DNA of 5,525 bases from Lachnospiraceae bacterium (lineage in GTDB: Bacteria; Bacillota; Clostridia; Lachnospirales; Lachnospiraceae): the NCBI GenBank assembly GCA_003446735.1, contig DMCJ01000127.1, positions 1-5,525 of the forward strand. Reading direction: 5' to 3'. Made by a program: the position numbers and the translations under genes. The notes beneath the pieces are model-generated. The model was not told where the DNA came from, did not search any database, and saw nothing but the letters and a program-made list of their open reading frames with translations. Positions 4,805 to 5,525 of this stretch are shown piece after piece; position 1 is the stretch's first letter; each line of letters opens with the position of its first letter.

Positions 4805-5525
4805 ATGATCAGTGCAAACAATGTAACTTACCGTGTCGGAAAAAAGGCACTTTTTGAAGAAGTCAATATTAAATTCACCGAAGGCAACTGTTACGGCCTT
4901 ATCGGTGCGAACGGAGCCGGCAAATCCACTTTCTTAAAGATCCTCTCCGGCGAGCTCGATACCACAAACGGTGACATTACCATCACTCCCGGTCAGAGGC
5001 TTTCCGTCCTTGAGCAGGACCATTTCAAATACGACGCATATCCTGTCATGGATGTCGTTATCATGGGAAATAAAAGACTTTATGACATAATGAAGGAAAA
5101 GGAAGCGATCTACGCAAAAGAGGACTTTTCCGATGAGGACGGTATAAGAGCCAGCGAACTTGAAGCGGAATTCGCCGAAATGGACGGCTGGGACGCAGAG
5201 ACCAACGCGGCCATGCTCCTTAACGGCCTCGGGATAAACACGGATCTTCATTATTCAATGATGAGCGATCTGAACGGAAGCGACAAGGTCAAGGTTTTAC
5301 TTGCCAAGGCGCTTTTCGGTAATCCCGATATCCTGCTTCTCGACGAGCCTACCAACCACCTTGACTTAGACGCGATCGCATGGCTTGAGGACTTCCTTAT
5401 AGACTTTGAGAATACCGTCATAGTCGTATCCCACGACCGTTACTTCTTAAATAAGGTCTGCACCCAGATCGCCGACATCGATTACGGCAAGATCCAGCTC
5501 TATGCCGGAAACTATGACTTCTGGT
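4805..5525 (+). CDS. ykpA: ABC-F ATPase, YkpA/YbiT type (C-terminal part outside window)
   Basis: ABC-F proteins are soluble twin-ATPase proteins without membrane domains that bind the ribosomal E site and act on translation. The first 240 residues, essentially the first ATPase domain, are visible. They start MISANNVTYRVGKKALFEEV, then Walker A GANGAGKS (34-41), Q-loop Q71, the helical arm region typical of the YkpA group (EDFSDEDGIRASELEAEF, 106-123), signature LNGSDK (156-161), Walker B ILLLDEPTNHLD (176-187) with catalytic E181, and switch histidine H210 (VVSHDRYFLNKVC). The interdomain linker that touches P-site tRNA begins beyond the edge. The text resembles Bacillus YkpA closely, as I remember it, so a housekeeping role is likelier than antibiotic resistance. 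The signature differs from classic LSGGQ; the related form LGGSEK is normal in this subfamily. The gene is divergent from the yjfB-like gene. Confidence 0.93.
   Translation, partial: MISANNVTYRVGKKALFEEVNIKFTEGNCYGLIGANGAGKSTFLKILSGELDTTNGDITITPGQRLSVLEQDHFKYDAYPVMDVVIMGNKRLYDIMKEKEAIYAKEDFSDEDGIRASELEAEFAEMDGWDAETNAAMLLNGLGINTDLHYSMMSDLNGSDKVKVLLAKALFGNPDILLLDEPTNHLDLDAIAWLEDFLIDFENTVIVVSHDRYFLNKVCTQIADIDYGKIQLYAGNYDFW

Noticed and set aside
4934..5251. Minus-strand open frame of 105 codons inside the ABC-F gene
   Set aside because: It is antisense to the well-conserved ATPase domain and has no recognisable motif.

Overview
The window looks like chromosomal core sequence from a motile, moderate-GC member of the Clostridia. 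The order rho, rpmE, yqhQ (DUF1385), prmC is a familiar clostridial arrangement, the proteins resemble Firmicutes versions, and the ribosome binding sites are of the GGAGG/AAGGA type. A Lachnospiraceae-like host is my best guess, from the YjfB-like motility protein and the general character of the sequences. That guess is an inference, not a sequence match.

Layout. Positions 1-4633 carry genes only on the minus strand; in transcription order they are yjfB-like (4633-4445), rho (4292-2982), an AEC-family transporter (2982-2026), rpmE (1870-1670), yqhQ/DUF1385 (1604-453) and prmC (463 to beyond position 1). Positions 4805-5525 carry the start of a divergent plus-strand gene for a YkpA/YbiT-type ABC-F ATPase, cut by the window edge. 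The divergent intergenic region (4634-4804) holds a candidate promoter for each direction and an 8-bp-arm inverted repeat between them. Other gaps are 4293-4444 (rho leader, AT-rich, no confident promoter), 1871-2025 (rpmE promoter and leader) and 1605-1669 (a clear intrinsic terminator).

How the genes fit together. Most of the cluster is gene-expression machinery: Rho terminates transcription, L31 is a ribosomal protein, PrmC methylates release factors and the ABC-F protein probably acts on the ribosome. YqhQ is a conserved membrane protein of unclear role. The AEC transporter is the functional outsider, yet its start codon overlaps the rho stop codon by one base. Three junctions suggest regulation: the TGATG overlap of rho and the transporter, the 11-bp overlap of yqhQ and prmC, and a strong terminator ending only about 20 bases before the yqhQ start.

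I see no mobile element, CRISPR array, tRNA, rRNA or convincing new defence or biosynthetic system. The points of interest are local: terminator placement, the transporter inside a housekeeping cluster, short in-gene repeats, and motif variants in the ABC-F and PrmC proteins.
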